Shown: positions 28,418-38,217, counted from the first letter of the stretch. The stretch: 64,000 nt of DNA from Neoalteromonas facilis (GCF_002807665.1 NZ_PEAY01000002.1:310001-374000), one strand, 5' to 3'. Numbers and translations are program-made. Notes: generated by a model not told the origin, from the sequence alone.

Positions 28418-29170
28418 TTACCAGTCCAAAGCCGCTGCAGGCTGACGCGTTTTATTCACGATAGTGTCTGCAATGACGCCATCAGAGATATGCACAATTC
28501 GATCAGCCATGCCGCCGACTACACTGTTGTGGGTAATGACTGCAGTTGACGTTCCGAGCTCTCGATTAATATTCTCAATTGCTTCCAACACCAGAATGCC
28601 GGTGTTTTTATCTAATGCGCCGGTGGGTTCGTCACACAACAGTATGTCCGGTTGCTTAGCGATGGCTCTTGCGATGGCAACACGTTGCTGCTCGCCGCCA
28701 GACAGTTGGGATGGAAAATGGTGCATCCTATCGCCTAAATTCACCAAATCGAGCGCATCTTTAGGGCTGATAGGGTGTGGCGATATCTCCGTTACCAAGG
28801 CGACATTTTCATAAGCCGTAAGGCTGGGGATAAGATTGTAAAATTGAAATACAAAGCCAACATGATTCCGGCGAAAGAGGGTGAGGTCGTTGTCTGAAGC
28901 CTGGCTGATATTTTGTTGCCCATAAAATACTTCACCTGATGTAGGCGTATCCAACCCGCCTAAAATATTCAGTAAGGTCGATTTCCCACTGCCTGACGCA
29001 CCCAGCAATACAATCATCTCGTTAGGATACAAGGCAAAGTCGACGCCACGAAGCGCATGTACATCAACATCACCGGTATGGTAAGTCTTGACGAGTTTAT
29101 GTGCTTGTAGGATCGGGCTGGCTGTTACTTCCGTGTTAGAAGATGTCGCGTGCTTTGCTTCCATGACCAT
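28418..29170 (-). CDS. ABC transporter ATP-binding protein (LolD/MacB-like)
   Basis: 250 residues. Walker [25 protein letters not shown]-loop, signature [32 protein letters not shown], and H-loop (AVITHNS) are all intact. The [39 protein letters not shown] segment is typical of the LolD/DevA/MacB group. First gene of the exporter unit with the permease and adaptor. An AraC-type regulator gene lies 77 bp upstream in the same direction and could control or be co-transcribed with it. Confidence 0.93.
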   Translation of the reverse strand: MVMEAKHATSSNTEVTASPILQAHKLVKTYHTGDVDVHALRGVDFALYPNEMIVLLGASGSGKSTLLNILGGLDTPTSGEVFYGQQNISQASDNDLTLFRRNHVGFVFQFYNLIPSLTAYENVALVTEISPHPISPKDALDLVNLGDRMHHFPSQLSGGEQQRVAIARAIAKQPDILLCDEPTGALDKNTGILVLEAIENINRELGTSTAVITHNSVVGGMADRIVHISDGVIADTIVNKTRQPAAALDW

Positions 29171-29247
29171 TGGGCTCGTTTTTTATACCAAGTGTAGTAT
29201 CTCTTAAGCAGAATTCTAGCCGCTTGATATGGATCAACGAGAGTAAG

Positions 29248-30396
29248 CTAAGTGCGCTGAATTTGGCCTTCTAGCGATGTATGCATTTCACGATAGTTCA
29301 GTGGTGAGCACCCTTCTAGCGACTTAAACGCTCGATTAAAAGACGACACCGTCGAAAACCCGCTCTCGAGGCCCACAACGATAATCGGCCAATGGGCGCT
29401 TTCCATCGCGCTCAGTAATTGCTTGGCATGTTCGACCCGGTATTGATTTACTAATGAATTGAAATTTTTGGCCCCTAGCTGATACCGAACAGCCCGGCTG
29501 ACTTTGTATTCAGACACCGCTAATTGATTCGCAATATCAATAATTTTCAAACTATGGCGTAGATAATAGCGCTCTTGTTGCATTAGCTCGGTAATGGCTT
29601 TGGCCGTAGCCAATTCTTCTTCTGATGGCGCTTGCTCAATGGAGCTCTGTGGCGCAACAACCTGTTGAAACTCTTGTTTTGCTGCACGCATACGTCGGCT
29701 TTTCACAACTAGCATCGCTTGAGTGGCTAGCATGATCTGAATGGCTGAGAAGGCAACAAAATAGGGGAATAACGCAGCTCGTGACTCCGCTGCAACGAAA
29801 GCATTGATGCCGACTGAGCACAATAATACAGGGCTTAAAAACAACGCTGCATATATACGTTGTTGCCATTGTGTGAATGGCGAGTCTGTGTCTTTTCTGA
29901 CAATTTCCCAAAACGTCAGTAACAGGATGGTAGACGACAACATCTGTGTTATTTCACTCAAGGCCGCTTTGATCGTGGCAAATGTGTCTGCGGGTAATGC
30001 GCCAATGCCATTACTGAAGTGTGATAGTTGGTTTAACATAACTAGCAGGGATACTATTCCCGCGACAACCAGATGGATCGGGCGAATGGCATTCTCGCCT
30101 CTAAAGGTCGCCCGTGCTATCAGCCATATAACATTGCATGTGCCACACGTGCCCAGTCCCACAATGTATTGGTAGTACCCAAACGCATCGGCGGTTAAAT
30201 ACTTAACCGCAACCATAGAGAGAGAGCCGCAGAAAACCGCGAAGAAAATATGCTCGAGCTTTTTATCTTTGACACTTAACTGCGCGAGCATGAGGGTAAT
30301 ACTGCACCCAAGCATGAACATGTAGGCGAGTTCTGTGGTCATGATAACGGCTCCAAATAGCGAAAGTAAGATTGTAGCAATGTTGCAATGCGACAC
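29248..30396 (-). CDS. AraC-family regulator with N-terminal membrane domain
   Basis: 382 residues, or 364 from an alternative ATG at 30342. Six or seven hydrophobic spans cover residues about 22-235. A C-terminal AraC helix-turn-helix domain follows (YYLRHSLKIIDIANQLAVSEYKVSRAVRYQLGAKNFNSLVNQYRVEHAKQLL and a second helix-turn-helix FSTVSSFNRAFKSLEG). The membrane part suggests it senses an envelope or environmental cue directly. It lies divergent from the DUF2306 gene (125 bp) and upstream of the exporter; either could be a target. Confidence 0.8.
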   Translation of the reverse strand: MSHCNIATILLSLFGAVIMTTELAYMFMLGCSITLMLAQLSVKDKKLEHIFFAVFCGSLSMVAVKYLTADAFGYYQYIVGLGTCGTCNVIWLIARATFRGENAIRPIHLVVAGIVSLLVMLNQLSHFSNGIGALPADTFATIKAALSEITQMLSSTILLLTFWEIVRKDTDSPFTQWQQRIYAALFLSPVLLCSVGINAFVAAESRAALFPYFVAFSAIQIMLATQAMLVVKSRRMRAAKQEFQQVVAPQSSIEQAPSEEELATAKAITELMQQERYYLRHSLKIIDIANQLAVSEYKVSRAVRYQLGAKNFNSLVNQYRVEHAKQLLSAMESAHWPIIVVGLESGFSTVSSFNRAFKSLEGCSPLNYREMHTSLEGQIQRT

Positions 30397-30521
30397 ACGG
30401 ATTGAATTGTTAACAGATGTGACATTGGTGCCTAAAATGGGTGATCATTTTCCGAATTTGCGCAGATAACGCCTTCAAATCTGCTCACACTGTCTCCTGA
30501 AGTTGGTCATCGGGAGAATTT

Positions 30522-31367
30522 ATGAACACTAGAACCACAACTGATAGCACATTCCCAATTGTCGATTGGATGTCTGCACCAAAGGTTACCGCGCAACTCA
30601 TGAAAGTCTGGGTGGGGTTTATTTGGCTAGGGCAATGGATGTTTGCGGCTTACATTTTCTATCAATTTGCTCAGCCAGCGGTGCTCGGTACCATTGGCGC
30701 AGAACATTTTTCTCACATGATTAAAGGGCATGTTGAGAATGACACTATCGGCAATGGCATATTGTTAGGTCATGTCTTGCCCGTTTTGTTGCTCAGTGCT
30801 ACGGGGATTATGCAGTTAATTCCTGCCATCCGCAGTCGCTTTCCAACATTCCATCGCTGGAATGGCAGAGTATTTTTAACACTAGGGCTTTTGGGCGCGC
30901 TCTCGGGTCTTTACTTAACCTGGGGACGTGGCGGACGTTTGAGTGATATCGGCGCACTGGGCGTAACGTTAAATGGCCTGTTAATACCTGTCGCCATCGC
31001 CTTAGCCTGGCATTTCGCCTTAAAAAGGGACTTTCGCGCTCACAGGCGTTGGGCTGTGCATGCATTTATACTGGTCAATGGCGTATGGGCCATGCGATTA
31101 CTGCTAATGGGCTGGTTTATGCTGAATCAAGGCCCTAATGGCAATAATTCCACTATGGATGGGCCTATGGATATGACATTGTCGTTTGCCAGTTATCTAT
31201 TGCCCATGGCGATCGCTGAGCTGTACTTCGCGATAGAGCGCACAAAAAAGCAAGTGCTCAGATTGTTTGCCAACACTGCGTTATTGATCACAGTATTAAT
31301 AACAATTCTAGGTGTATCCGCGGCGTCTATGATGATGTGGTTGCCTAGAATAACGGCAGCCATGTAG
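30522..31367 (+). CDS. DUF2306 multi-pass membrane protein
   Basis: 281 residues with about seven hydrophobic segments (roughly 28-50, 85-103, 118-136, 150-168, 180-202, 222-238, 252-273). Conserved-looking His and Arg pairs (GHVLPVLLL, FHRWNGR, AHRRWAVHAF) sit at membrane edges as in the DUF2306 family, which might bind haem or a metal. Function is unknown. It is divergent from an AraC-type membrane regulator, suggesting regulation by it. It has GGGAG six bases before the ATG. Confidence 0.75.
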   Translation: MNTRTTTDSTFPIVDWMSAPKVTAQLMKVWVGFIWLGQWMFAAYIFYQFAQPAVLGTIGAEHFSHMIKGHVENDTIGNGILLGHVLPVLLLSATGIMQLIPAIRSRFPTFHRWNGRVFLTLGLLGALSGLYLTWGRGGRLSDIGALGVTLNGLLIPVAIALAWHFALKRDFRAHRRWAVHAFILVNGVWAMRLLLMGWFMLNQGPNGNNSTMDGPMDMTLSFASYLLPMAIAELYFAIERTKKQVLRLFANTALLITVLITILGVSAASMMMWLPRITAAM

Positions 31368-31372
31368 AAAGA

Positions 31373-32167
31373 TTAGCGGCTGGTGCCTATGGAGGTTGCG
31401 GTGGATTGCTCGAGGATCGCCTCGTGCTCACGCCGCAATCGAATAAAGTCACCTTTTCGCACGCCTTCAGCAATTACGGCTTCAAGTTTATCTTTTGATT
31501 CATACAAGGAAGACAGCGTGTGAATGGCAACAAAGTACTCAAGTGGCTGACTGATCTGTATCGCTGCTGGGACCAACTCGTTTTGCAGCCCCATTTGATG
31601 AATCATGTATTGCGCACTACTTTCAAAATGCACAAAGGTATCGACGCGACCTATTTGCAGCAATCTTATTTTTTGCTCTAAATTAGATACCGTTACGATT
31701 GCACTGAATAAATCCTGTGCTCGTGTCAGCATGCTTTCATTATCAATTGTCAGCGCCGCATTCGCCTGTCGAAAGGAATCTTTTGTGGTGTATTTGGAGA
31801 AGTCTGCCGCACGCACAAAATAAGTCGATTGAAGGGTTTCATAGCTAGGCTGAAGAAATTCAAATCCCACCTCTTTGTGTAGCGATTTAATCCCAACCAT
31901 TAAATTAATCTCTCCACTACGTAAGGAGGCGACGCGTCGCGCAAATGGCATGGGGAAAATGTCTAATTCGCATTTCGCTTCTTTGGCGATGTAGTCAAGG
32001 TACTTGGCGTGGAGGCCATTGGGGAACTCTGGCGAAACGGAGCTTAAAATTCGGCAGGCATGCGCGTACGAGGTTGCCATAATAGTAACCACGCCGACAA
32101 ATACTAAACGGTTCACAGCTTTGAAAACCTTAATCGCATACTCCCACAACACGTAATGCGGCATCAC
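31373..32167 (-). CDS. Periplasmic solute-binding-like protein (SBP_bac_3 type)
   Basis: 264 residues. The N-terminus has a hydrophobic segment (LVFVGVVTIMATSYAHA) as a signal peptide, then a substrate-binding-like domain: FPNGLHAKYLDYIAKEAKCELDIFPMPFARRVASLRSGEINLMVGI. The family includes amino-acid-binding proteins and stand-alone sensory modules. No permease or ATPase is adjacent, so it is either an orphan component or a periplasmic sensor. It converges on the DUF2306 gene. Start somewhat uncertain. Confidence 0.7.
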   Translation of the reverse strand: MMPHYVLWEYAIKVFKAVNRLVFVGVVTIMATSYAHACRILSSVSPEFPNGLHAKYLDYIAKEAKCELDIFPMPFARRVASLRSGEINLMVGIKSLHKEVGFEFLQPSYETLQSTYFVRAADFSKYTTKDSFRQANAALTIDNESMLTRAQDLFSAIVTVSNLEQKIRLLQIGRVDTFVHFESSAQYMIHQMGLQNELVPAAIQISQPLEYFVAIHTLSSLYESKDKLEAVIAEGVRKGDFIRLRREHEAILEQSTATSIGTSR

Positions 32168-32335
32168 GATACATTCAGCATAACGTTATCAACTTTTTTT
32201 GCATAAAAAAATGGCTATTCGTTAAAACCGCGAAATCTTGCTGCCAAGCGTCAATGGTTATACGGCTTAAGTCTAATACGTCTCTTGAGCGCTTTGCGCT
32301 ATGGTTGTAGATAGATAAATCAGCGAGTGTTCCCT

Positions 32336-34267
32336 ATGTCACAGTCTCCGTCTCAATCTTCATACCAAGACGCATACGCAATGTCTGTTAATCAGCCAGA
32401 AGCTTTTTGGGCTGAGCAAGCTCAACAGTTACCGTGGTTTAAGCAACCTTCGACCATCTTGAGTCACGATGAAAATGGCATTCCCGTATGGTTTGCCGAT
32501 GCAGAGTTAAATACCTGCTATATGGCGTTAGATCACCATGTTGAACAAGGGCGTGGCGACCAATTAGCACTTCGTTATGATTCCCCGGTTACGGGTCAGA
32601 AGCAGAGTTATACCTATGCACAATTGCTTGATCAGGTAGCTCGATTTGGCCACGTATTGAGTGCTCAAGGTGTTGAGAAGGGCGATCGCGTCATTGTCTA
32701 TATGCCCATGATAGCCGAGGCTGTCATTGCTATGCTCGCGGTAGCCCGATTGGGGGCGGTTCACTCTGTTGTGTTTGGTGGCTTTTCGGCCAATGAACTT
32801 GCCGTTCGTATCGATGATGCAAAGCCTAAATTGATCGTGACGGCATCCTGTGGCATCGAGGTAAACAAGGTTATTGAATATAAACCAATGGTTGACCAAG
32901 CCATCCAACAAAGTGAATCAAAGCCACACAGCGTGATTGTATTACAACGGCCAGAATGTCAAGCCAGCATGGTGGTTGACCGCGATATTGACTGGCAACA
33001 GGCGATGGCGAAAGCAACACCAGTACCCTGTGTTGCAGTCAAGGGAAGTGATCCGCTATACATACTTTATACCTCTGGTACGACTGGAAAGCCTAAAGGC
33101 GTCGTGCGAGACAATGCCGGGCATGCCGTGGCGCTGAATTACTCTATGCAAGCGGTTTATAACATGCGTCCAGGCGACGTATTTTGGGCTGCATCGGATG
33201 TTGGATGGGTGGTCGGTCATAGCTATATTGTGTATGCACCATTGATTTACGGCTGTACGACAATTGTGTACGAAGGCAAACCGGTTAAAACACCTGATGC
33301 AGGCGCTTTCTGGCGTGTAATAGAAGAGTATGGCGTGAAAGCCGTATTTGCTGCGCCTACCGCTTTTCGAGCGATTAGAAAAGAGGACCCTGCCGGAAAG
33401 TTACTGAAGCAATATGATTTGAGCCGTTTACAACACATATTTATGGCTGGAGAGCGACTAGATCCGCCCACGCTTGAATGGGTAACAGAACAAACCGGTA
33501 AGCCTGTTATTGACCACTGGTGGCAAACTGAAACGGGTTGGGCCATTGCAGCCAACCTTACCGGCATAGAAGAATTGCCGATAAAACCGGGCTCAGCGAC
33601 ATGCCCTGTACCCGGGTTTCAGGTGGAAATCCTGGATGAGGAGGGGCATCAGCTGGGCCCCAATCAGCAAGGCGCCATTGCTATTAAACTGCCGTTACCA
33701 CCCAGTTGTTTGGCAACTATTTGGGGCGATCACGAGCGGTTTGAACAGGGCTATTTGAAGCAGTTCCCCGGATATTATTGTTCCGGAGATGGTGGCTATA
33801 TAGATGATGATGGTTATCTATTTGTGATGGGGCGTACAGATGATGTGATCAACGTTGCAGGGCATCGACTATCGACCGGTGAAATGGAAGAAGTGTTAGC
33901 CTCACACCCGGCCGTTGCAGAATGCTCGGTGATCGGTATCGCTGATAGCTTAAAAGGGCAGGTACCCGTAGGGTTCGTATTATTGAAAGATGGCAGTGAA
34001 ATCGCCGAGGACACGTTGCAACAAGAACTGGTCGCTAAAATTCGTCAAGACATTGGTGCAGTGGCATGTCTTAAGCAAACCTTGATCGTTCCGCGCTTGC
34101 CCAAAACACGCAGTGGTAAAATATTACGTAAACTGTTGCGCCAAATCGCCGACAATGAGCCGTTTGTCATACCGTCAACCATAGATGATCCAGAGAGTAT
34201 TGCAGAAATAACGGCGCTCATGCATCAACACAATATCGGCAAGGCACCTGACAATACCGCTGCTTAA
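32336..34267 (+). CDS. prpE: Propionyl-CoA synthetase (acyl-CoA ligase)
   Basis: 643 residues from the ATG at 32336 (GAG eight bases upstream; a GTG at 32327 is also in frame). ANL-superfamily motifs are present: P-loop YTSGTTGKPKGVVRDNAGH, the aromatic stretch HWWQTETGWAI, YCSGDGGYIDDDGYLFVMGRTDDVINVAGHRLSTGE, and the C-terminal acetylation lysine in RSGKILRK. The KGVVRDNAGHA form of the P-loop is characteristic of PrpE, rather than Acs. It forms propionyl-CoA from propionate, CoA and ATP. No prpBC genes are beside it. Confidence 0.88.
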   Translation: MSQSPSQSSYQDAYAMSVNQPEAFWAEQAQQLPWFKQPSTILSHDENGIPVWFADAELNTCYMALDHHVEQGRGDQLALRYDSPVTGQKQSYTYAQLLDQVARFGHVLSAQGVEKGDRVIVYMPMIAEAVIAMLAVARLGAVHSVVFGGFSANELAVRIDDAKPKLIVTASCGIEVNKVIEYKPMVDQAIQQSESKPHSVIVLQRPECQASMVVDRDIDWQQAMAKATPVPCVAVKGSDPLYILYTSGTTGKPKGVVRDNAGHAVALNYSMQAVYNMRPGDVFWAASDVGWVVGHSYIVYAPLIYGCTTIVYEGKPVKTPDAGAFWRVIEEYGVKAVFAAPTAFRAIRKEDPAGKLLKQYDLSRLQHIFMAGERLDPPTLEWVTEQTGKPVIDHWWQTETGWAIAANLTGIEELPIKPGSATCPVPGFQVEILDEEGHQLGPNQQGAIAIKLPLPPSCLATIWGDHERFEQGYLKQFPGYYCSGDGGYIDDDGYLFVMGRTDDVINVAGHRLSTGEMEEVLASHPAVAECSVIGIADSLKGQVPVGFVLLKDGSEIAEDTLQQELVAKIRQDIGAVACLKQTLIVPRLPKTRSGKILRKLLRQIADNEPFVIPSTIDDPESIAEITALMHQHNIGKAPDNTAA

Positions 34268-34277
34268 GGTGCAGCGG

Positions 34278-35132
34278 TTACAGTACGTAGCAGTTGGCTA
34301 ATTTGCGGTATGTCTTGACCACAAAGTCAGCCGTAACGTGAGTCAGTGACTGCTTGACCTTCGCCAGCTTTTCTGGGGATATGGTCCAGTAAAATGGCGT
34401 CATCATTAGCAACTGTTCTCGAATTTCGGGCGTTGTTAAATGTATCTTGAACGACAGTTGTTCATTCGTTTCAAGTTGAAAACCGCTGTGTTCTTCAACT
34501 TTCACCGTGTGTAGCTCAGGTGTGTCGTAAATCAGCGCTTTCAGCTCAAATAAATGTTTTTGGTTGGGCTCGACCGTTATCCAAATACCTTCATTGACTA
34601 AAATGCGATGCACCTCTTTGGCCGACGAGGGCGCAAATACCTGAAATGCGGCGGAGATACTGTGTGAGGCTATGGGTACATGAAATGTGCTGGCAACAGC
34701 AAAATGTAAGTGTGGTGATTGCTTGGCCGCTTTTTGAATAGCTGGCTTGGAAATATCGATCCCCCAACCTTGATTTTCAATATTGGCATCACTTAGCTGT
34801 TGGGTTATGTGACGCAAATAATAACCTTCGCCGCAGCCGATATCGAAGAGGGTACTCATGCCATCGCTATGGTAGGTTTGAATATGCTCCGCGATGCGTG
34901 TTGCAAGCGGTTGGTAATGCTGGGCGTTAAGAAAGTGTTGACGCGCCATAACCATGGCTTTTGAGTCACCGGGATCTTTACTTTTTTTGTGTTGTGCCGG
35001 TAATAGATTGACGTAACCTTCTTTGGCGATATCGAAACTGTGGTGATTGGCGCATACCCAGCGCGAGGATTCGTGCAGTAGGGTTGATTGGCAAAGAGGG
35101 CATTGCCATAGATTAAACTGGCTATCTTTCAT
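34278..35132 (-). CDS. rlmA: 23S rRNA (guanine-N1)-methyltransferase RlmA
   Basis: 284 residues. The N-terminal zinc site is CPLCQ...CANHH (Cys11, Cys14, Cys27, His31), followed by HSFDIAKEGYVNLLPAQHKKSKDPGDSKAMVMARQHFL, characteristic of RlmA. The SAM-binding domain shows FDIGCGEGYYL near residue 97. E. coli RlmA methylates G745 of 23S rRNA. It converges on prpE, where a CCGCTGC/GCAGCGG hairpin (34256-34278) covers both stop codons. Confidence 0.93.
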   Translation of the reverse strand: MKDSQFNLWQCPLCQSTLLHESSRWVCANHHSFDIAKEGYVNLLPAQHKKSKDPGDSKAMVMARQHFLNAQHYQPLATRIAEHIQTYHSDGMSTLFDIGCGEGYYLRHITQQLSDANIENQGWGIDISKPAIQKAAKQSPHLHFAVASTFHVPIASHSISAAFQVFAPSSAKEVHRILVNEGIWITVEPNQKHLFELKALIYDTPELHTVKVEEHSGFQLETNEQLSFKIHLTTPEIREQLLMMTPFYWTISPEKLAKVKQSLTHVTADFVVKTYRKLANCYVL

Positions 35133-35161
35133 ATTCGAATAATTATCTTAAGTGCTGAATA

Positions 35162-36106
35162 TCAATCTTTAAATGTCGCTACAGCGCGTTGCCAGAGCAT
35201 GACCATCGCAAGTACAGCAAAACCGGCTGCGACACCTAATAAACCTTCGCTTCCGAACGATACCAAACCGGATAGTACGCCATTTAACGATCCTGCAAAC
35301 TCCGTAAAAGGTTCGAGCCAATGGTGAATAAAACCGACGTAGTGAGCGAGTATTCCCCCGCCGACTAAAAACATTGCAATCGTACCGACTACCGATAATG
35401 TTTTCATTAATAGTGGTGCAATGATCAGTAGAAGCCGTCCGCTAGCCCTTTTTAGGCTTTGCATTGAACCCGACAAAGAGGCGCGGAGTAGGGCCAAACC
35501 TGCATCATCCAATTTAACGATGAGGGCAACAAACCCGTAAACACCCACAGTAAATAGAATCGCCAGTGCGCTTAATACCGTGATTTGATTGCTTAATGAT
35601 GTCTCTTGCAATGTGCCTAAAATGATAACAATGATCTCCGCTGACAAAATAAAGTCAGTGCGGATCGCGCCTTTTATTTTCTCCCGCTCCAACTCCAATA
35701 AAGAGGCCGCGTCTATGGCATTGAGTTGGGCCAAGTGTTCATTTGCTTCTTCCGTCGAATGACCTGAGCGGGCTTGCCACATATGAATAAGCTTTTCCGC
35801 TCCCTCAAAGCACAGGTACAGCCCACCTAAAACCAGTAGATAGTTAACCAAAACAGGAACAAATGCGCTGATGACCAGTGCACTGGGCACTAAAATTAGC
35901 TTGTTAAGAAAGGAACCCTTGGCAACAGCCCAAACAACGGGCAATTCGCGATCAGCCTTTACGCCAGATACTTGCTCTGCATTGAGCGCAAGATCATCAC
36001 CTAACACACCAGCGGTTTTCTTTGCCGCAACTTTTGATAATACAGCGATATCATCTAGAACGGTGGCGATATCATCGAGCAGAGTAAGGAGGCTGCCTGC
36101 TGCCAT
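35162..36106 (-). CDS. yedI: DUF808 family membrane protein (YedI-like)
   Basis: 314 residues. It opens AAGSLLTLLDDIATVLDDIAVLSKVAAKKTAGVLGDDLALNAEQVSG, a stretch typical of DUF808/YedI, and has about six hydrophobic segments. A nucleotide- or metal-related function has not been shown for the family. It is 29 bp upstream of rlmA and in the same direction, so the two may be co-transcribed. Alternative starts are absent nearby. Confidence 0.85.
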   Translation of the reverse strand: MAAGSLLTLLDDIATVLDDIAVLSKVAAKKTAGVLGDDLALNAEQVSGVKADRELPVVWAVAKGSFLNKLILVPSALVISAFVPVLVNYLLVLGGLYLCFEGAEKLIHMWQARSGHSTEEANEHLAQLNAIDAASLLELEREKIKGAIRTDFILSAEIIVIILGTLQETSLSNQITVLSALAILFTVGVYGFVALIVKLDDAGLALLRASLSGSMQSLKRASGRLLLIIAPLLMKTLSVVGTIAMFLVGGGILAHYVGFIHHWLEPFTEFAGSLNGVLSGLVSFGSEGLLGVAAGFAVLAMVMLWQRAVATFKD

Positions 36107-36181
36107 GTGGGGATCTCAAATTTTTTCGCTAGCATACCGTAGCGACTTGGGGAATTCAAAGACGGCTGCGAGTCGCCGAGA

Positions 36182-36361
36182 TTAACGACTCGCGTTATGC
36201 AATGCGAACGATTGAGATGTTGACTGATTCAACTGGCTGATTCTAATGATGTTATTGCTTAACTTACGTGTTTGAGTTAATGCCGCAATGGTTAGCCCTG
36301 CAACCACGAAAGCCGCGATGGGTACCATTAAGATCACAAGTAATACTAATGGGTCAATCAT
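36182..36361 (-). CDS. Small single-span membrane protein
   Basis: 59 residues from the ATG at 36361: IDPLVLLVILMVPIAAFVVA and then a polar tail with Lys, Arg, Gln and Ser. AAGG lies seven bases upstream of the start. It begins 11 bp after the stop of the secreted gene at 36373, in the same direction. One membrane helix, short cytoplasmic or periplasmic tail. Unknown family; the good ribosome site and tight spacing support a real gene. Confidence 0.6.
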   Translation of the reverse strand: MIDPLVLLVILMVPIAAFVVAGLTIAALTQTRKLSNNIIRISQLNQSTSQSFALHNASR

Positions 36362-36372
36362 AATCGTAAACC

Positions 36373-36666
36373 TTATTCTGCGCCTTTATTAAGCTGTTTG
36401 CGTGCTTGCGCTTCGCTAAGCTCAGTTACTTTAACGGTTGCGACCAACGTAGTGTCAGCATCTGAATCGAGCTCAAATCGATATGCGATGTTGGCAACAC
36501 TTTCGCTAGTGCCATTATTTAATTCGTACTTAGTGACGGCTACCTGGTTGGCAACGACTGAATCTAGATACTGTTCCAAAGATGAATCATGTGCATTTGC
36601 TGCAAAGCCAACTGATGAAAGTAATGTAACGGCTACGGCAGCTTTTAAAGTTGATAAACGTGTCAT
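36373..36666 (-). CDS. Small secreted protein of unknown function
   Basis: 97 residues with a signal peptide (TRLSTLKAAVAVTLLSSVGFAANAH). The mature 72 residues are acidic and beta-prone, with a VANIAYRFELDSDADTTLVATVKVTEL core. No cysteines, so no disulfide. It is followed by a small membrane protein gene, making a two-gene unit. About 220 bp of AT-rich DNA separate it from the next gene, including a 10-bp inverted repeat (36844-36886). I do not recognise the family. Confidence 0.65.
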   Translation of the reverse strand: MTRLSTLKAAVAVTLLSSVGFAANAHDSSLEQYLDSVVANQVAVTKYELNNGTSESVANIAYRFELDSDADTTLVATVKVTELSEAQARKQLNKGAE

Positions 36667-36843
36667 GGTTATGTCCTCAATAAAAAATATAAAACTGCTC
36701 TCTCATTACTGCTTGGCAGTTGTACTACTAAGTCGTATGAACTATTGCGATAGTTGTGCCAAACTGAAAATAATTTTTAAGTAATTGAAAAATATAAGAT
36801 TTAAATTAATTGATTGAGTGGGTGTTAAGCGCAGGAATATTCC

Positions 36844-36886
36844 TTTTGCCAAAATGTGCGTAAATTGACCAATGGATTTGGCAAAA
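36844..36886. repeat. 10-bp perfect inverted repeat with 23-nt spacer
   Basis: TTTTGCCAAA (36844-36853) and TTTGGCAAAA (36877-36886) face each other just beyond the stop codon of the next minus-strand gene. No T-run follows on either strand, so it is not a classical terminator. Role unknown. Confidence 0.5.
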
Positions 36887-36890
36887 TAGA

Positions 36891-37619
36891 CTACTGTTTC
36901 TTTTCGATGCGCTTATTGATAAAGGTGTCGATGTCAGATTCCTCTCGACACCGTAGCGTGCCCCCTGCAATTTGACTGACCATGCGTAAAATATTGACGG
37001 TGGTATTGTCGCACGCCACTATCTTTTGCTTAACGACGGGCTCATTGCTGGGTTCCTGATAGGCCGGAATATTCAAATCAGGCGAGGTTTTTTGTTGCTG
37101 ATAGCCTTGGCTAGCTTCGCGGGCGGTTTGGATTTGTTGTTGGGAGTGCAATTGACCCAAATGCCTATTCAACATATCACGTGTCGATGTCGATCTCGGA
37201 GAACGTTGTGAAGGGGAGCCGTTGTCGACAGCAGGTAGGTCTTCTTGTGTTCGTGTTTGTGTTGTAGGTATTGGTTGCGCCGACGGCTCAGGCTCCCTCA
37301 ATTGAGTCGTTTTTTCTGCTGCCGTACTCGTTTGCTCAACCTCCTCGGACAATGCTTTTTCTGTCGCGTCGGCACTCTCCACTTCAGCTTTGTCATATTC
37401 GCTCTCTTTAATGACTGCTTCAGGAAGAGTCGGATACACGATACGTGCCCGGATAGTCTCAGGCTCGGTGACGTTAGGAGTCGTGGCATCCATTGTGGAT
37501 TTGCTTAATACCGCAATGATTAAGCTATGCAAGGCTATGGAGACAACAATAAATATCAGTAGCGAGCGATTCACCTCGACCGATTTTAGTGGGGGATGTT
37601 GGGGGGCTGTCATTTCCAT
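36891..37619 (-). CDS. TonB/TolA-like membrane-anchored protein
   Basis: About 242 residues from the ATG at 37619; another in-frame start at 37661 would reach into the NtrC-box region. An N-terminal membrane span (about 13-33) is followed by about 150 polar residues rich in Glu, Thr, Gln and Pro, probably extended in the periplasm. The last 45 residues have two cysteines (KIVACDNTTVNILRMVSQIAGGTLRC) that could form a disulfide. There is no TonB C-terminal domain, so function is unknown. It diverges from glnK across an NtrC box, which hints at nitrogen control. Confidence 0.6.
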   Translation of the reverse strand: MEMTAPQHPPLKSVEVNRSLLIFIVVSIALHSLIIAVLSKSTMDATTPNVTEPETIRARIVYPTLPEAVIKESEYDKAEVESADATEKALSEEVEQTSTAAEKTTQLREPEPSAQPIPTTQTRTQEDLPAVDNGSPSQRSPRSTSTRDMLNRHLGQLHSQQQIQTAREASQGYQQQKTSPDLNIPAYQEPSNEPVVKQKIVACDNTTVNILRMVSQIAGGTLRCREESDIDTFINKRIEKKQ

Positions 37620-37674
37620 GATGTCTGAGAGCCGAAGGATGAATTTTAGTTCCCGACGCAATGCGACTTATTGG

Positions 37675-37691
37675 TGCACTATTTTGGTGCA
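37675..37691. promoter_or_regulatory. NtrC binding box
   Basis: TGCACTATTTTGGTGCA matches the NtrC consensus TGCACYAnnnTGGTGCA at every symmetric position. A weaker second half-repeat (TGCA...AGTGCA, 37701-37720) lies 27 bp downstream in the same orientation to the sigma54 promoter. It sits about 100 bp before the promoter, as enhancers do. Confidence 0.85.
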
Positions 37692-37747
37692 TTTTAAAGG
37701 TGCAGATCAAAAATAGTGCAAATATTAGGCGTGGTTATAGGTGCTAG

Positions 37748-38185
<438 letters not shown>

Positions 38186-38217
38186 CGTCAGAATTTAGAA
38201 TTGCGGAGAACTCAACA

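Noticed and set aside
34256-34278. Hairpin over the prpE and rlmA stop codons considered as a terminator
   Set aside because: An 8-bp stem exists but no T-run follows on either strand, so intrinsic termination is not supported.
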